A program made the position numbers and the translations under genes. This document shows, piece by piece, positions 18,165 through 29,497 of a stretch of DNA of 34,657 bases. The notes under the pieces are model-generated. The model did not search any database. It was not told the origin of the DNA and saw only the letters and a program-made list of their open reading frames with translations. Each line of letters begins with the position of its first letter. Positions within the stretch are counted from its first letter, which is position 1. This DNA comes from Bacillota bacterium. GTDB lineage: Bacteria > Bacillota > UBA4882 > UBA10575. The DNA lies in the NCBI GenBank assembly GCA_012837715.1, contig DUQR01000037.1:1-34657 (forward strand), written 5' to 3'.

Positions 18165-19478
18165 ATGGAAGCCTCCATTCGGACCGGGGAAAAAGAGACC
18201 GGGAGAAAAAAGGTGTTAATCAGCGCGCTCCTCTTTATGGGCCTAGGACATCTTCTCCATTTAAAGCAATACCTGAAAGGATTATTCTATGCTGCCTGCG
18301 AAGTCCTTCTGCTCGTTTTCTTACCGAAGATCATCACCGGCATCGGCAATCTGCGGACCCTGGGAGAAGCCCAGCCCCATCTTCCCATCCGGGAAAGGGC
18401 GAATTCCATGTTCATGCTCATTGACGGCATTATTTTACTGGCGGTGATCTTCATCTTCATCATCATCTACATCATCTCGGTCAGGAGCGCCCTGGCCGCG
18501 TATGACCAAACATCGAGCGCAGGAGCGAAAAAGACCAAACAAGGGCTGAACAAAGCCTTTCCCATTCTCGGACTGGCGCCCGGGGTCGGTCTCGTTGTTT
18601 TCTTTGTGATCGTTCCCCTTATTTTCTCCGCCAGTGTGGCCTTTACCAACTATTCGTCCCCCGGGCATATTCCACCCAACAATACCGTTGATTGGGTCGG
18701 GTTTGATAATTTTGTGACCCTTTTTGGCGGTGATGCGACGTGGGCCGGAGCCCTGGGCCGGGTCGCACTGTGGACCGTGGTCTGGGCGGCGCTGGCCACC
18801 GCAACCTGTTATTTTGGGGGGATGCTGATGGCGGTCGTGCTCAAGGAGAGCAATCTCCGGATTGCGCCGCTGTTTCGCATGGTCTTCATCTTGCCTTATG
18901 CTGTCCCCTCGGTCATCAGTATGCTTGTCTGGCAGAATCTCCTCAATGGAACCTTTGGCACTTTAAACCGGACGTTAAGGACATTAGGCTTAATTTCCAG
19001 TCCTATCCCGTGGCTGGGCGATCCATGGCTGGCTAAATTCATGGTCGTATTGATTAATCTCTGGGCCGGGTTCCCCTATTTCATGCTCCTGACCTTGGGC
19101 AGCATGACCGCCATCGCACAGGATATTTACGAAGCCGCCCTCATTGACGGGGCCAATAAATTTCAAGTCTTCCGCAAGGTTACTTTCCCGATTGTGCTTT
19201 ACCAGACCGCGCCCCTGATCATTATGTCGTTCACGCATAACATTAACAATTTCGGCGCCATCTTCTTCCTGACCGGCGGCGGCCCCATGGTCAAAGACTC
19301 CACCTTAACCAGCGCCGGTGGGACCGACATCCTCGTCACCTGGATTTACAAGTTGACGGTCAACCTCCTCAAGTACAACTACGCTTCGGTCTTGGCGGTG
19401 ATGATCTTTGTTGTCCTGGCGCCCCTGGCCATAATCAACCTTAGGCGTACCAGGTCCTTTAGGGAGGGAGAGTTGTAA
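18165..19478 (+). CDS. ganP: Galactan-type ABC permease (GanP/MalF-like)
   Basis: This 437-residue membrane permease is long for its class. It has the N-terminal extension typical of MalF/GanP proteins (LFMGLGHLLHLKQYLKGLFYA), an extra helix near residues 80-110 and then the canonical six-helix core starting at FPILGLAPGVGLVVFFVIVP. The EAA loop is IYEAALIDGANKFQVFRKVTF in the C-terminal third. GAGGTGG lies 6 nt before the ATG. The next gene starts one base after this stop, so the two permeases are co-translated. It forms the channel with the GanQ-like subunit. No ATPase is in the operon, as is usual for CUT1 systems that share one multifunctional ATPase. Confidence 0.9.
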   Translation: MEASIRTGEKETGRKKVLISALLFMGLGHLLHLKQYLKGLFYAACEVLLLVFLPKIITGIGNLRTLGEAQPHLPIRERANSMFMLIDGIILLAVIFIFIIIYIISVRSALAAYDQTSSAGAKKTKQGLNKAFPILGLAPGVGLVVFFVIVPLIFSASVAFTNYSSPGHIPPNNTVDWVGFDNFVTLFGGDATWAGALGRVALWTVVWAALATATCYFGGMLMAVVLKESNLRIAPLFRMVFILPYAVPSVISMLVWQNLLNGTFGTLNRTLRTLGLISSPIPWLGDPWLAKFMVVLINLWAGFPYFMLLTLGSMTAIAQDIYEAALIDGANKFQVFRKVTFPIVLYQTAPLIIMSFTHNINNFGAIFFLTGGGPMVKDSTLTSAGGTDILVTWIYKLTVNLLKYNYASVLAVMIFVVLAPLAIINLRRTRSFREGEL

Positions 19479-19479
19479 G

Positions 19480-22343
<2,864 letters not shown>

Positions 22344-22426
22344 GTGAGTTTCGGCGCAGTTTCCCGGCAAACTAGAAAACGCAGCGTTTCTTTGCTTAAG
22401 CAGGTTTATTCAACCTTTCTTAATTG

Positions 22427-22453
22427 AAAAACCCGCCCTTCGGCGGGTTTTTT
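22427..22453. terminator. Bidirectional terminator between gan and liv operons
   Basis: AAAAACCCGCC and GGCGGGTTTTT form an 11-bp stem with a 4-nt loop. A-runs and T-runs on both sides let it terminate both converging operons. Confidence 0.9.
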
Positions 22454-22530
22454 GCTTAGATTTTTTGGGGTAAAAGACCGAAAAAAGAGGCCTTCCCCTT
22501 TCCACGGCAAGCCACGGCAGAATAATCTAT

Positions 22531-23250
22531 TCAACCCTGATCTCTTCTTTTCCCCAGGTAAGCCGCTTTCACCTCTTGGTTGGCCAAGAGCTCCCGGCCC
22601 GAACCCTCCAGGACAATCCGGCCGGTTTCCATTACATATCCCCGGTCGGCAATCTGCAAAGCCGCATTGGCGTTCTGTTCGATCAGGAGAATAGTCACCC
22701 CCTGCCGATTAATCTCCTTGATAATCCGGAAAATCTCCTTCACCAGTAAGGGAGCAAGACCCAGGGAAGGTTCGTCCATCATCAGTAAGCGCGGCCGGGA
22801 CATCAAAGCACGCCCTACCGCCAACATCTGTTGCTCGCCTCCGGAAAGGGTCCCCGCCAGTTGCCAGGAGCGCTCCTGAAGAATGGGAAAAAGGCTAAAT
22901 ACCCACTCCAGATCGGTTTTTATTTCCTTCTCATCCCGGCGGCAGTAAGCCCCAATGCGCAGATTCTCCATGACGGTCAGTTTAGGGAAGATCCTTCTCC
23001 CCTCCGGCACCAACGTGATTTGGAGCTGGGCCAGATGATGCGTCTTCTCCGCCAGCAGATCCTTTTCTTGAAAGAAAATGCGCCCGCTAACCGGTTTGAC
23101 CAGGCCCATCACCGTGCGTAAAGTAGTGCTTTTTCCGGCGCCATTGGCTCCGACAAGGGTTATAATCTTCCCTTCTTCCACTTCAAGACTGATTCCTTTT
23201 AACGCCTCAATGCCTCCGTAAGCCACCACTAAGTCTTCAATCTTCAACAT
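22531..23250 (-). CDS. livF: Branched-chain amino acid ABC ATPase LivF
   Basis: This 239-residue ATPase is the LivF subunit of a HAAT-type importer. It has Walker A GANGAGKST (33-41), signature LSGGEQQMLAVGRALM, Walker B LLMMDEPSLGLAP and switch His replaced by Gln in LIEQNANAAL, as is normal for LivF. The family segment VPEGRRIFPKLTVMENL is present. The ATG lies 14 nt inside the end of livG and has only a G-rich weak ribosome site (GGGGGT), so it depends on translational coupling. It is the last gene of the liv operon. Confidence 0.95.
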   Translation of the reverse strand: MLKIEDLVVAYGGIEALKGISLEVEEGKIITLVGANGAGKSTTLRTVMGLVKPVSGRIFFQEKDLLAEKTHHLAQLQITLVPEGRRIFPKLTVMENLRIGAYCRRDEKEIKTDLEWVFSLFPILQERSWQLAGTLSGGEQQMLAVGRALMSRPRLLMMDEPSLGLAPLLVKEIFRIIKEINRQGVTILLIEQNANAALQIADRGYVMETGRIVLEGSGRELLANQEVKAAYLGKRRDQG

Positions 23251-24013
23251 TTTCGTCTACCCCCAGATAGGCTTCGATCACCCTTGGATTATTTTGGACC
23301 TCCTCCGGTTTACCCTTGGCAATCGTCATCCCGTAATCAAGCACAAAGATCCGTTGTGAGATGTTGAGCACCACATCCATGTGATGTTCAATTAAGAAGA
23401 TGGTGAGGTCAAACTCCTGCTGAATCTCCTTGATAAATTCGGTTAAATCATCGGCCTCCTTTGGATTCATCCCCGCGGCCGGTTCGTCAAGGAGCAGAAG
23501 CTGAGGGTTGGTGGCTAAAGCCCGGGCGATCTCCAGTCGCCTTTGTAGCCCGTAGGGTAGTGCGCTCGCCAGCTCATCCCGTTGATCGGCCAGACCCACC
23601 CTTTCCAATAAAGCAAGGGACTTCTCGCGCATCATCCGTTCTTCCTTCCAGTAGCCGGGAAGCTTCAGAATGGCGGTCAGATAATTGGCTTTAAGATGGA
23701 GATGATTGGCAATCAGGACATTTTCCAAAACGCTTAATCCTTTAAACAACCGGATATTCTGGAAGGTCCTGGCAATGCCCGCCTTGGTGATCAGGTCCGG
23801 GCGCATCCCCGTAATCTCCTGATCCTTAAAGAAAACCTGTCCGCGGGAAGGTTTATAGACACCGGTAATGATATTAAAGACGGTGGTCTTCCCTGCGCCG
23901 TTCGGACCGATCAGGCCGACAATCTCGCCCGGGGTCAACTCCAGGTTAAAATTCTTCAGCGCAGCCACACCGCCAAACCACATGGTGATGTCTTCTAGCT
24001 TTAGCAGGCTCAT
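23237..24013 (-). CDS. livG: Branched-chain amino acid ABC ATPase LivG
   Basis: This 258-residue ATPase is the LivG subunit. Walker A is GPNGAGKTT (37-45), followed by TGVYKPSRGQVFF and the family segment GIARTFQNIRLFKGLSVLENV. The signature region is modified to LPYGLQRRLEIARAL, as usual in LivG, and Walker B is LLLLDEPAAGMNP. Switch His is in FLIEHHMDVVL. The start overlaps the livM stop by 4 nt (ATGA). It pairs with LivF to drive LivH-LivM. Confidence 0.95.
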   Translation of the reverse strand: MSLLKLEDITMWFGGVAALKNFNLELTPGEIVGLIGPNGAGKTTVFNIITGVYKPSRGQVFFKDQEITGMRPDLITKAGIARTFQNIRLFKGLSVLENVLIANHLHLKANYLTAILKLPGYWKEERMMREKSLALLERVGLADQRDELASALPYGLQRRLEIARALATNPQLLLLDEPAAGMNPKEADDLTEFIKEIQQEFDLTIFLIEHHMDVVLNISQRIFVLDYGMTIAKGKPEEVQNNPRVIEAYLGVDENVED

Positions 24014-25071
24014 CCGGCGTAACCTCCTTTCCGCGGTCTCTTCGTCCAGCGGCCCAAGGTTTTCTGATACACCTTGTTCCCAAAGAGCCGCTCCCAGCTG
24101 AACTCATTGGCCCCCATTAGTCCGTGGCGATAAAAAAGCACGACAAACATAAGCAACGCGGAGAAGACAACCGAGCGCATTCCCACTTTGATTGATTCAT
24201 CCAGGAACCGCAGATACTCGTTGGCGATGGTGACAATGAACGCGGAAATAATCGAACCACTGAAACTGCCCATCCCGCCCAGGACGATAATTAAAAGAAT
24301 ATTGAAGGTGAAGGTAAAACTGAACATCTTCGGATCAATCGTGCCGAGCAGGTTACCAAGGAGTCCGCCGCCAATTCCGGCAAAAAAAGCGCCGATCACA
24401 AACGAAAGGGTTTTGTGTTTCGCCAGGTGAATCCCCATGCTTTCCGCAGCAATCTCATCCTCCCGGATCGCCTTTAAAGCCCGGCCGTAACTACTATTAA
24501 TCAGGGAGAGGAGGACCACAAGGGTGAAGGCGGCGGCGCCGAAACTCCACCATAGATTGGTTAGCGCCGGGATGCCCTTTAAACCCAAAGCGCCGTTGGT
24601 AATCGTCTGGGTATTCGTGAAAACCACCCGGATAATCTCAGCAAAACCTAATGTGGCAATGGCCAGGTAATCCCCTTTTAACCTCAGCGTCGGCGCGGCA
24701 ATGAGGCCGCCGACTACCGCCGCCAACAGGCCACCGACGAAGAGCGCTACAGGAAAGGGTAGGTTCATCTGGTCCAGGGGTTTAATGAGCGGAGCCAAAT
24801 AAAAGATCTGTGCCTTAATTGCCGGCGGAATGGTTAAAAGAGCGGTCGTATAAGCCCCCACCGCCATGAAACCGGCATGTCCCAAGGAAAAGAGGCCGGT
24901 GAACCCGTTAATCAGGTTCATGCTCATGCCTAAAATGGCATAAATGGCGCAGACGTTAAGGATCCGGACGATATATAAATCCAGATGATTCTCGGCGAAA
25001 CCAATGAACACCAGCAACAACAGTAAAGAGACGATCGTCAAAATTCGATAATTGTTCTTTTGCGCTGCCAT
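24010..25071 (-). CDS. livM: Branched-chain amino acid ABC permease LivM
   Basis: This 353-residue membrane permease belongs to the LivM family. Hallmarks are MSMNLINGFTGLFSLGHAGFMAVGAYTTALL in the first third, LRLKGDYLAIATLGFAEIIRVVF and RALKAIREDEIAAESMGI, the cytoplasmic ATPase-contact loop. The C-terminus extends about 40 residues beyond the last helix (GANEFSWERLFGNK onward). A GTG at 25074 directly follows the livH stop; the next codon is an ATG at 25071 spaced 6 nt from AAGGTG, so 25071 was chosen. The two genes are effectively fused end to end and translationally coupled. Confidence 0.94.
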   Translation of the reverse strand: MAAQKNNYRILTIVSLLLLLVFIGFAENHLDLYIVRILNVCAIYAILGMSMNLINGFTGLFSLGHAGFMAVGAYTTALLTIPPAIKAQIFYLAPLIKPLDQMNLPFPVALFVGGLLAAVVGGLIAAPTLRLKGDYLAIATLGFAEIIRVVFTNTQTITNGALGLKGIPALTNLWWSFGAAAFTLVVLLSLINSSYGRALKAIREDEIAAESMGIHLAKHKTLSFVIGAFFAGIGGGLLGNLLGTIDPKMFSFTFTFNILLIIVLGGMGSFSGSIISAFIVTIANEYLRFLDESIKVGMRSVVFSALLMFVVLFYRHGLMGANEFSWERLFGNKVYQKTLGRWTKRPRKGGYAG

Positions 25072-25074
25072 CAC

Positions 25075-25968
25075 TCACACCTTCTCCGCTGTTTTTTCGC
25101 CCAAAATCCCGGTTGGTTTGGACAAGAGAATCAGAATCAACAAAACAAAGGCAAATGCGTCGCGGTAACCAGTGAGATTAGGCAGGAACGCAACGAGCAT
25201 AATTTCGCCAATGCCAAGGATGAAGCCGCCGATCACAGCCCCACCGATATTGCCGATCCCGCCGATCACAGCCGCAATGAAGCACTTCAAGCCGGGGATT
25301 ACCCCCATCAAAGGCTGGATCTGGGGAAACTTCATCCCCCACATAATCCCGCCCACCGCGGCCAAGAATGAGCCCAAGCCAAAAGTAAAAGCGATGGTGT
25401 GATTGATGTTAATCCCCATGACCCGGGCGGTTTCCTGATCCATCGAAACGGCCCGCATCGCCATGCCGGTTTTGGTTTTGTTAATCAGATAGAGTAAGGC
25501 CAGGAGGGAAAGGACCGTCACAATTGGGATGTAGAAAGTCAGTTTTTGAATGGCGACCGTCCCCACCTGCACCACATCGGTAAAGAGCGTGGGCGCGGGA
25601 AAAGGTTTGGGCACTCCGCCAAAGAGCACAATGGTCAGATTCTCCAGAAAAAAGGAGGCGCCAATCGCTGAGATCAGGATCGAAATTTTCGGCGCTTCCC
25701 GGATCGGCCGGTAAGCAACGGCCTCCACCGTCATCCCTAAAGCAGCGGTAAGCACCAAGACCAGTGGGAAAGTGATGAACCAAGGAATCCGAAAAGTAAC
25801 GATCCCGAAAAAGGCAAAATAGGTCGCCATCATAAAAATATCGCCATGGGCGAAGTTAATTAAGCGTAAAACTCCATAGACCATTGTATACCCGATGGCA
25901 ATCAACGCATATAAACTACCCAGGGAGATTCCATTACTCAGGTGTTGGAGGAAAAGATCCAGCGTCAT
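25075..25968 (-). CDS. livH: Branched-chain amino acid ABC permease LivH
   Basis: This 297-residue permease belongs to the LivH family. It has GISLGSLYALIAIGYTMVYGVLRLINFAHGD at the N-terminus, RPIREAPKISILISAIGASFFLEN in the middle and AMRAVSMDQETARVMGININ as the ATPase-contact loop. The ATG at 25968 has GGGGTG 5 nt upstream. It follows the binding-protein gene after 83 nt containing a strong hairpin. Transport of leucine, isoleucine and valine is the usual role, but related systems take up other amino acids or urea, so specificity is open. Confidence 0.94.
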   Translation of the reverse strand: MTLDLFLQHLSNGISLGSLYALIAIGYTMVYGVLRLINFAHGDIFMMATYFAFFGIVTFRIPWFITFPLVLVLTAALGMTVEAVAYRPIREAPKISILISAIGASFFLENLTIVLFGGVPKPFPAPTLFTDVVQVGTVAIQKLTFYIPIVTVLSLLALLYLINKTKTGMAMRAVSMDQETARVMGININHTIAFTFGLGSFLAAVGGIMWGMKFPQIQPLMGVIPGLKCFIAAVIGGIGNIGGAVIGGFILGIGEIMLVAFLPNLTGYRDAFAFVLLILILLSKPTGILGEKTAEKV

Positions 25969-25995
25969 GTAAACACCCCGATTTTAATTTTCTAG

Positions 25996-26035
25996 AAGCC
26001 CTGCTTCTTCCGTTGTGCCGGGAGAAGCAGGGCTT
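25996..26035 (-). other. Hairpin between liv binding-protein and permease genes
   Basis: AAGCCCTGCTTCT (25996-26008) and AGAAGCAGGGCTT (26023-26035) form a perfect 13-bp stem with a 14-nt loop just after the binding-protein stop codon. On the minus strand it is followed by CTAGAAAATT, not a T-run, so partial attenuation or 3'-end protection of the binding-protein message is more likely than full termination. Confidence 0.72.
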
Positions 26036-26051
26036 TTCTTAGCTTCTTATT

Positions 26052-27194
26052 TTATTGTGGCGCAATCGTATCTAAATAGGTGAATTTCTGAGCTTTGACG
26101 ACCTTAATGACGGCATTTTTCACCGCATCACCATTGGCGTCAAGGGTGATAATCCCGGCGGCCCCTTCAAAGTTTTTCGTCTTGGCTATCTCATCCCGGA
26201 GTTTAACCCGGTCAGTGGTGTTGGCCCGTTTCAGCGCATCCAGAATCAGAATATAGGCGTCATAACCGAGGGCGGCTACAGCAGCCGGTTCCTTGTTATA
26301 CTCATCCCGGTAAGCTTTGATAAATTTGGCCGATTCCGCGGTGATCGGGGTTTCGGTCGCGAAGAAAGTGGAAAAGACCACGCCCTCCACCGCCTCTTGC
26401 CCGATATCCAAAAATTCTTGGGTCTCCCAGGTGTCCCCGCCAATAAAGGGGCAGTCAATTCCCAGTTTTCTCGCCTGACTAATAATCAAAGCCGATTCGG
26501 TAAAGTTACCGGGGGCGAAGATCACATCCGGATTCTGCGCTTTAACATTGGTCAATTGGGCGGAAAAATCTTGGTCACCGGTATTGTAATTGGCGACCGC
26601 CACAATCGCCTCCTGATCGCCGGTGAGCGCTTTGAAACTATCCATAAAGAATTTGGCCAAACCGACGGCGTAATCATTATTAATCTCCTGAATGATAGCG
26701 GCTTTTTTGGCATTAAGTTTACTATAGGCATAATTGGCCATCACTGTTCCCTGGAACGGATCGATAAAACAAACACGGAAATAAAAGTCATTCCCCGCCG
26801 TGACCAAAGGATTGGTACAGGAAGCGCCCACCGTCGGCACCTTCCCTTGTTTAACAATATCCCCGGCGGCCATCGAAAGGGAACTGCCCCAACTCCCGAT
26901 AATCGCTGTTACTTTATCCTTCTCGACTAAACGGGCGGCGGCCGTCGCGGCTTCCACTTTGTCCGATTTGTTATCGGCAATCACCAACTCCACCTTTTTA
27001 CCAAGGACTTCCGGGTAGAGCTTGTTGGCCAGTTTGATCCCTTCCACCTCTAGCTGCCCACCGGCGGCGTTAGCGCCGGTAATCGGTTCAAAAACCCCGA
27101 TCTTAATCACATTGCTCTCTTTTTTCGTGCAACCGCTCCCCGCGAGCACCAGCAGAACAATAAGTAATAGATAGAAGATAGTCCTCCGTTTCAA
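26052..27194 (-). CDS. livJ: Branched-chain amino acid-binding lipoprotein LivJ/LivK type
   Basis: This solute-binding protein of about 380 residues is of the LivJ type. The N-terminus is a lipoprotein signal peptide ending LAGSGC, with Cys as the lipidation site. The mature start KIGVFEPITGANAAGGQLEVEGIKLA is the family signature, and VTAIIGSWGSSLSMAAGDIV is the ligand-pocket loop with the Ser-Ser/Thr pattern. An ATG at 27200 lies only 1 nt after GGGAGG; the TTG at 27194 lies 6 nt after it and gives MKRRTIFYLLL, so TTG was preferred, with the ATG as alternative (2 residues longer). It is the first gene of the liv operon. Confidence 0.9.
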   Translation of the reverse strand: MKRRTIFYLLLIVLLVLAGSGCTKKESNVIKIGVFEPITGANAAGGQLEVEGIKLANKLYPEVLGKKVELVIADNKSDKVEAATAAARLVEKDKVTAIIGSWGSSLSMAAGDIVKQGKVPTVGASCTNPLVTAGNDFYFRVCFIDPFQGTVMANYAYSKLNAKKAAIIQEINNDYAVGLAKFFMDSFKALTGDQEAIVAVANYNTGDQDFSAQLTNVKAQNPDVIFAPGNFTESALIISQARKLGIDCPFIGGDTWETQEFLDIGQEAVEGVVFSTFFATETPITAESAKFIKAYRDEYNKEPAAVAALGYDAYILILDALKRANTTDRVKLRDEIAKTKNFEGAAGIITLDANGDAVKNAVIKVVKAQKFTYLDTIAPQ

Positions 27195-27236
27195 ATTCAT
27201 TCCTCCCTTTTACTCTTGAAAACAAATGTATTAATA

Positions 27237-27266
27237 ATAATACAATCTTTTCGTGAAAATGTACAA
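27237..27266 (-). promoter_or_regulatory. Probable promoter of liv operon
   Basis: On the minus strand TTGTAC (27266-27261), an 18-bp spacer and TATTAT (27242-27237) form a moderate sigma-A promoter, about 40 bp before the livJ start. Confidence 0.5.
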
Positions 27267-27366
27267 AAATCCTCTATAATCCAAAAAAAATTCCGCCGCA
27301 CCACCCCACAGCAGATTTCCGTTTTTTTTAAGGCAGAATTTGGATTCATCCTTGACGCGGGTCCTT

Positions 27367-27394
27367 TTGGATATTGCATAAAATATACTATAAT
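27367..27394 (+). promoter_or_regulatory. Probable promoter of hydrogenase-like chemoreceptor gene
   Basis: TTGGAT (27367-27372), a 16-bp spacer and a perfect TATAAT (27389-27394) lie 124 bp before the GTG start. A second candidate, TTGCAG-18 bp-TACAAT (27405-27434), follows. The region is divergent with the liv promoter. Confidence 0.55.
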
Positions 27395-27517
27395 TAGCAG
27401 GATTTTGCAGAAAAATAACGAATTGTATTACAATATTGCGACTAAAGGGATTGACGAAAATGCGTAAAAGATTGCTGATCCATATTTTGGGCAGATGGTG
27501 GCGGGAGGAGAAAAGTC

Positions 27518-29461
27518 GTGGAAAATAAAGGTTTCGGCGCAGAAACTATTTTTATTATTGAGGAGAATTGCCAGGGATGTAATAAATGCATTAGAAATTG
27601 TCCGGTGTTTGGCGCTAATGTTTCCTATACGATCGACGGTGCGACCAAAGTGCGGGTGAATCCGAAAATGTGTATCCATTGTGGAAAGTGTATCGACGTT
27701 TGCGACCATAACGCCAGAGATTACAGGGATGATACAGAGCGGTTCTTCCAAGATCTTCAACAAGGAAAGGAGATCTCGGTATTGGTTGCTCCCGCGGCGC
27801 GGGCTAACTTCCCCGAGTATAAGCGGGTGATCGGGTACTTAAAGGAAGCGGGGGCCCATTTGGTCTACGATGTTTCCTTTGGGGCGGATATTACGGTTTG
27901 GGCTTATCTGAAAGTAATGGCGGAGAAAGGGGTTAGTTCGATTATTGCCCAGCCTTGTCCGGTAATCGTAAATTATGTGGAGAAACACAATCCCGTGTTA
28001 CTTGATTACCTGGCGCCGGTCCATAGCCCGATGCTGTGTGCAGCCATTTATTTACGGAAATATCAGGGATGTCGGGACCGACTAGCCTTTCTTTCCCCTT
28101 GTATCGGAAAGAGCGATGAGATCCGGGACACCAACACCGAAAAGATCGTTACATATAATGTAACCTTCAAAAAATTGAACGCTTATCTCACCATGAAGGG
28201 CATAAATTTAAACGAGTATCCGGAACGGGAATTTGACGACCCCGGTTGCGGGTTGGGCTATGTTTTTCCGCGGCCGGGCGGCCTCAGGGAAAATGTACAG
28301 GCGATAGCGGGGAAGATCTGGATTCGGCAAGTCGAAGGACAGGAAGAAGCCTATCATTATTTGCATGAATACAGACGACGACTGGAAAGAGGAAAAAAGC
28401 TCCCCCCTTTGGTGGATATTCTGAACTGTCCGTATGGCTGCAATAAAGGAACCGGAACTAACCAAGAGGTTGATCTCGACGATATTGACCTGGCGATGGA
28501 GGCGTTCGCTCAAGAAAAGTCAGCGGATGAAAAAAGTCGGAAACTGAAGAACTCCTCCGCGAAACTGTTTAAGATCTTCAATAAAGAGTTGAAACTGGAT
28601 GACTTTTACCGCCGGTATAAAAAAGTGGAAGTGCAACCCTTAATGGAACCAACCCCGGAAGAGTATGCCGCGATTTTTTTGAAACTGCATAAGGATACGC
28701 CTGATTCCCAAAAGATCAACTGCTCGGCGTGTGGTTATCAAACCTGTCATGAGATGGCCAGAGCAATCTTTAACCAACTGGACCGGCCGGAAGATTGTAT
28801 GGATTATAACAGAAAAGAAGTCATTCGGGAAAATTTACGTCTAGAAGAAAAGAACCGGGAGATCGAAAGGATGTTGGCGGAGATAACCCAGCTCAGCGAC
28901 GAACGGCAGCAACGGGCCGCAGAATTAACCAGGCGTATCCATGAAATCACCATCTCCATGGAGCAGGTCTACCGTGGAAATGAACAGGCGGCTCAAGAGA
29001 TTGAAAAGATCGGGTCTGATGTGGGCGAGGTGGCCGAGTACGCCGAAAGACTCCGAAAGCTGGTCGCCGAGATCAATGACAATGTCGATCGCTTTACCGA
29101 AGCGACCGGGGATATCCTTGGTGTAGCGCGCCAAACAAAAATTCTTTCTTTGAATGCCGGGATTGAAGCGGCGAGAAGTGGCGAACACGGTAAAGGATTT
29201 AATGTGTTGGCTCAAGAAATCAAAAGACTGGCTGAGGAATCTCAGAATACTGCGGAAGAGGCCTTAGGGAATGAGGAGGCTATTCAAGTTCTGGTCGTCA
29301 AGGTGTTTGAGATCTCCAACACAATTGATCAGAAGATGGCCGCGGTTAATATGGCGATTAAGAATATTGCGGCCATCATTCAAGAATTTATTGCCCAGGG
29401 TGAAGAGATGGTGGCTGCCACCACTAACATTGTCCATGACTATACTCGCAACCAGGATTGA
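27518..29461 (+). CDS. Soluble chemoreceptor with ferredoxin and [FeFe]-hydrogenase-like sensor domains
   Basis: This 647-residue protein has no signal peptide or membrane helix. Residues 18-28 and 52-62 are two CxxCxxCxxxC [4Fe-4S] ferredoxin motifs. Residues about 85-330 form an [FeFe]-hydrogenase H-cluster-like domain with all four cluster cysteines: C147 (AQPCPVIVNYVEK, motif L1), C195 with Lys198 (SPCIGKSDE, L2), and C304/C308 (LNCPYGCNKGTG, L3). The proton-relay Cys that precedes the L1 ligand in catalytic enzymes is Pro here, and the L2 Met is Ser, as expected of a sensor rather than an efficient catalyst. Cys402, 405, 410 and 427 form a further [4Fe-4S]-type motif. A coiled coil (about 435-475) leads to an MCP signalling domain with the conserved tip KILSLNAGIEAARSGEHGKG. 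It probably senses H2, CO or redox state and signals to CheA. GTG start, GGGAGGAG 7 nt upstream. No che or hyd maturase genes are nearby. Confidence 0.9.
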   Translation: MENKGFGAETIFIIEENCQGCNKCIRNCPVFGANVSYTIDGATKVRVNPKMCIHCGKCIDVCDHNARDYRDDTERFFQDLQQGKEISVLVAPAARANFPEYKRVIGYLKEAGAHLVYDVSFGADITVWAYLKVMAEKGVSSIIAQPCPVIVNYVEKHNPVLLDYLAPVHSPMLCAAIYLRKYQGCRDRLAFLSPCIGKSDEIRDTNTEKIVTYNVTFKKLNAYLTMKGINLNEYPEREFDDPGCGLGYVFPRPGGLRENVQAIAGKIWIRQVEGQEEAYHYLHEYRRRLERGKKLPPLVDILNCPYGCNKGTGTNQEVDLDDIDLAMEAFAQEKSADEKSRKLKNSSAKLFKIFNKELKLDDFYRRYKKVEVQPLMEPTPEEYAAIFLKLHKDTPDSQKINCSACGYQTCHEMARAIFNQLDRPEDCMDYNRKEVIRENLRLEEKNREIERMLAEITQLSDERQQRAAELTRRIHEITISMEQVYRGNEQAAQEIEKIGSDVGEVAEYAERLRKLVAEINDNVDRFTEATGDILGVARQTKILSLNAGIEAARSGEHGKGFNVLAQEIKRLAEESQNTAEEALGNEEAIQVLVVKVFEISNTIDQKMAAVNMAIKNIAAIIQEFIAQGEEMVAATTNIVHDYTRNQD

Positions 29462-29497
29462 CCAAAAACGGAACCCCGGGCGGACTAGCACCGGCGC

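Noticed and set aside
26397-26930. 177-codon plus-strand reading frame
   Set aside because: It is the antisense shadow of the liv binding-protein gene.
27518-29461. Catalytic hydrogenase call for the H-cluster-like protein
   Set aside because: The proton-relay Cys is replaced by Pro, the L2 Met by Ser, and the C-terminus is an MCP signalling domain, so a sensor is more likely than an enzyme.
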